Source of the DNA: an uncultured Prevotellaceae bacterium
Lineage (GTDB): Bacteria > Bacteroidota > Bacteroidia > Bacteroidales > Muribaculaceae
Reading direction: 5' to 3'
Assembly: GCA_937892085.1 (NCBI GenBank)
Contig: CALAVD010000542.1
Location: 1-5,380, forward strand
Length of the DNA: 5,380 nucleotides
Part shown: positions 4,386-5,380 of the stretch, in pieces
Layout: each line of letters opens with the position of its first letter
Position numbering within the stretch: position 1 is the stretch's first letter
The notes under the pieces: generated by a model
Told to the model about the DNA's origin: nothing
Seen by the model: the letters and a program-made list of their open reading frames with translations, nothing else
Database searches by the model: none
Made by a program: the position numbers and the translations under genes

Positions 4386-5380
4386 ATGAAAAACATTCAT
4401 GTGACGCTTCATTATCGGAACCGTCCAGACAAGAATGGAACAGCTCCGCTGCTGCTTGCAATAAATTATGCAGGTAGCAGCACTTATATTCCTGTGGGTA
4501 ATGTGCGCCTGAGACGTGACCAGTGGGACGGTGTGCGCCGCAGGGTTGTGAACCATCCTCACTCTCAGACTATCAACAGCAGTGCATTGTCGTTGCTTGG
4601 CCGTGCTGAGGATGCTGTGCTTGGGTTGATGCGTGACGGTGGTGTGCGTGGCTGGAAGCTGACGCAGGTGCGTGACGCTATTGTGTCGTACCTATATCCC
4701 GAAGAGGAACGTGACACTGGTGTGCTTGCGGTGATGAGGGAGTATAAGGACAACAGTGTGGGTGCTGGCACGGTGAGTGTGTTTGCTTCGACGATAAAGC
4801 GGATTGAGGGTTATGCTGGTGCTAATGCTCACAAGTTGTCGTTCAACGACATCACTCCGTCGTGGCTTGACGGTTTTGACCGTTGGCTTGTGGACTATTG
4901 CCCGAAGGTGAACAGTCGCTCGATCCACATGCGCAACTTGCGGACGGTGTTCAACTATGCGTTGGCTCATGACCTGACGAATGCTCCCTACCCCTTCAAG
5001 AAGTACAAGATTAAGACTCAGGCGACGGAGCCGTTGGCGTTGTCGCTGGAGCAGTTGAAATTGCTGTGGAACTATGAGCCGCCGTTCAGTGGTCAGCGTT
5101 ATTGGCTTGACGTGTGGAAGCTGATGTTTTGCCTGATAGGTATTAACATGGCTGACTTGTGGGGGCTGGAGAAGATGCGCCAGGGTCGTGTGAGTTATTC
5201 ACGTCAGAAGACTGGAAGGCTTTACTCGATAAAGGTGGAGCCAGAGGCGAAGGCGTTGATTGAGGCTCACAAGGGTCGCAAGTCGCTTGTTGACCTGAGT
5301 GAGCGTTATAAGAGTGTGCATCGTGCGACGACATCGATTAACAAGATGATGAAGGCGATTGCTAAAGACTTGGAGCTGCC
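4386..5380 (+). CDS. Tyrosine recombinase (integrase), Bacteroidota type, cut by right edge
   Basis: This site-specific recombinase would insert and excise the element at the adjacent tRNA. It is open from ATG 4386 to the window edge (331 codons plus 2 bases), starting MKNIHVTLHYRNRPDKNGTA. Residues about 1-95 resemble the N-terminal arm-type DNA-binding domain common in Bacteroidota integrases (PLLLAINYAGSSTYIPVG, then RDQWD). Residues about 112-212 are the SAM-like core-binding domain (VMREYKDNSVGAGTVSVFAS, then LDGFDRWLVDY and RNLRTVFNYALAH). The catalytic domain starts near 215 (EPLALSLEQLKLLWNYE). The helix where the first catalytic Arg is expected reads CLIGINMADLWGL, with Asn254 at that place, and RQKTGRLYSIKV (273-284) holds the likely beta-hairpin Lys275. 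The His-x-x-Arg, His and Tyr motifs lie beyond the edge, so intactness cannot be judged. The ATG suits the family start; no Shine-Dalgarno or clear TAnnTTTG box precedes it. Confidence 0.93.
   Translation, partial: MKNIHVTLHYRNRPDKNGTAPLLLAINYAGSSTYIPVGNVRLRRDQWDGVRRRVVNHPHSQTINSSALSLLGRAEDAVLGLMRDGGVRGWKLTQVRDAIVSYLYPEEERDTGVLAVMREYKDNSVGAGTVSVFASTIKRIEGYAGANAHKLSFNDITPSWLDGFDRWLVDYCPKVNSRSIHMRNLRTVFNYALAHDLTNAPYPFKKYKIKTQATEPLALSLEQLKLLWNYEPPFSGQRYWLDVWKLMFCLIGINMADLWGLEKMRQGRVSYSRQKTGRLYSIKVEPEAKALIEAHKGRKSLVDLSERYKSVHRATTSINKMMKAIAKDLEL

Larger units (their letters stand above)
4230..5380 (+). mobile_element. Probable left end of an integrative element inserted at tRNA-Ser(GGA)
   Basis: The tRNA gene is followed at once by a 156-bp repeat-rich spacer and then by an integrase gene reading into the unseen DNA. 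This is the usual edge of an ICE, prophage or island. Base use also changes: in 3421-3480 (nhaC) the + strand has 22 C and 11 G, while 4861-4920 (integrase) has 13 C and 20 G. The left boundary is approximate, and the right end and cargo are off the window, so the class of element is unknown. Confidence 0.62.

Noticed and set aside
4110..4396. Two leftward frames across the tRNA-Ser gene and the A-tract repeats
   Set aside because: They are translations of the tRNA antisense strand; the repeated VGFLSVF wording only reflects the 11-bp DNA repeats.

Overview
The window looks like chromosomal DNA of a Bacteroidota species, probably Bacteroidales and possibly Prevotella-like. The protein wording of PheT, RarA and the integrase points this way. 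So do several promoter-like TAnnTTTG elements (the Bacteroidota -7 box) placed sensibly before genes, and the absence of clear Shine-Dalgarno sequences. The genus is inferred, not shown.

Layout, left to right. (1) The N-terminal 240 codons of pheT (phenylalanyl-tRNA synthetase beta chain) run leftward off the left edge. (2) A 424-bp intergenic region holds a pheT promoter candidate, a perfect 18-bp AT-rich inverted repeat and an array of three 23-bp palindromic repeats just past the rarA stop. (3) rarA, the AAA+ replication/recombination factor, is complete and also leftward. (4) A 108-bp divergent promoter region follows. (5) A complete NhaC-family antiporter gene reads rightward. (6) A 142-bp spacer carries a perfect 11-bp tandem duplication and a promoter candidate. 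(7) A tRNA-Ser(GGA) gene reads rightward. (8) A 156-bp repeat-rich spacer has two copies of an 18-bp sequence at 20-bp period, then five 11-bp A-tract repeats. (9) A tyrosine recombinase gene reads away from the tRNA and is cut by the right edge.

The first three genes are housekeeping (translation, replication-fork maintenance, ion homeostasis) and show no sign of forming one pathway. The right end is different. A tRNA gene followed directly by repeats and an outward-reading integrase is the usual form of the left end of an integrative element (ICE, prophage or genomic island) inserted at a tRNA 3' end. Base skew changes there too: C exceeds G on the + strand in sampled parts of pheT, rarA and nhaC, and G exceeds C in the integrase. 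The cargo lies outside the window, so the type of element cannot be told. I see no undescribed multi-gene system here. The most unusual material is non-coding: the phased A-tract and direct repeats beside the integrase, and the rarA-downstream palindromic array.
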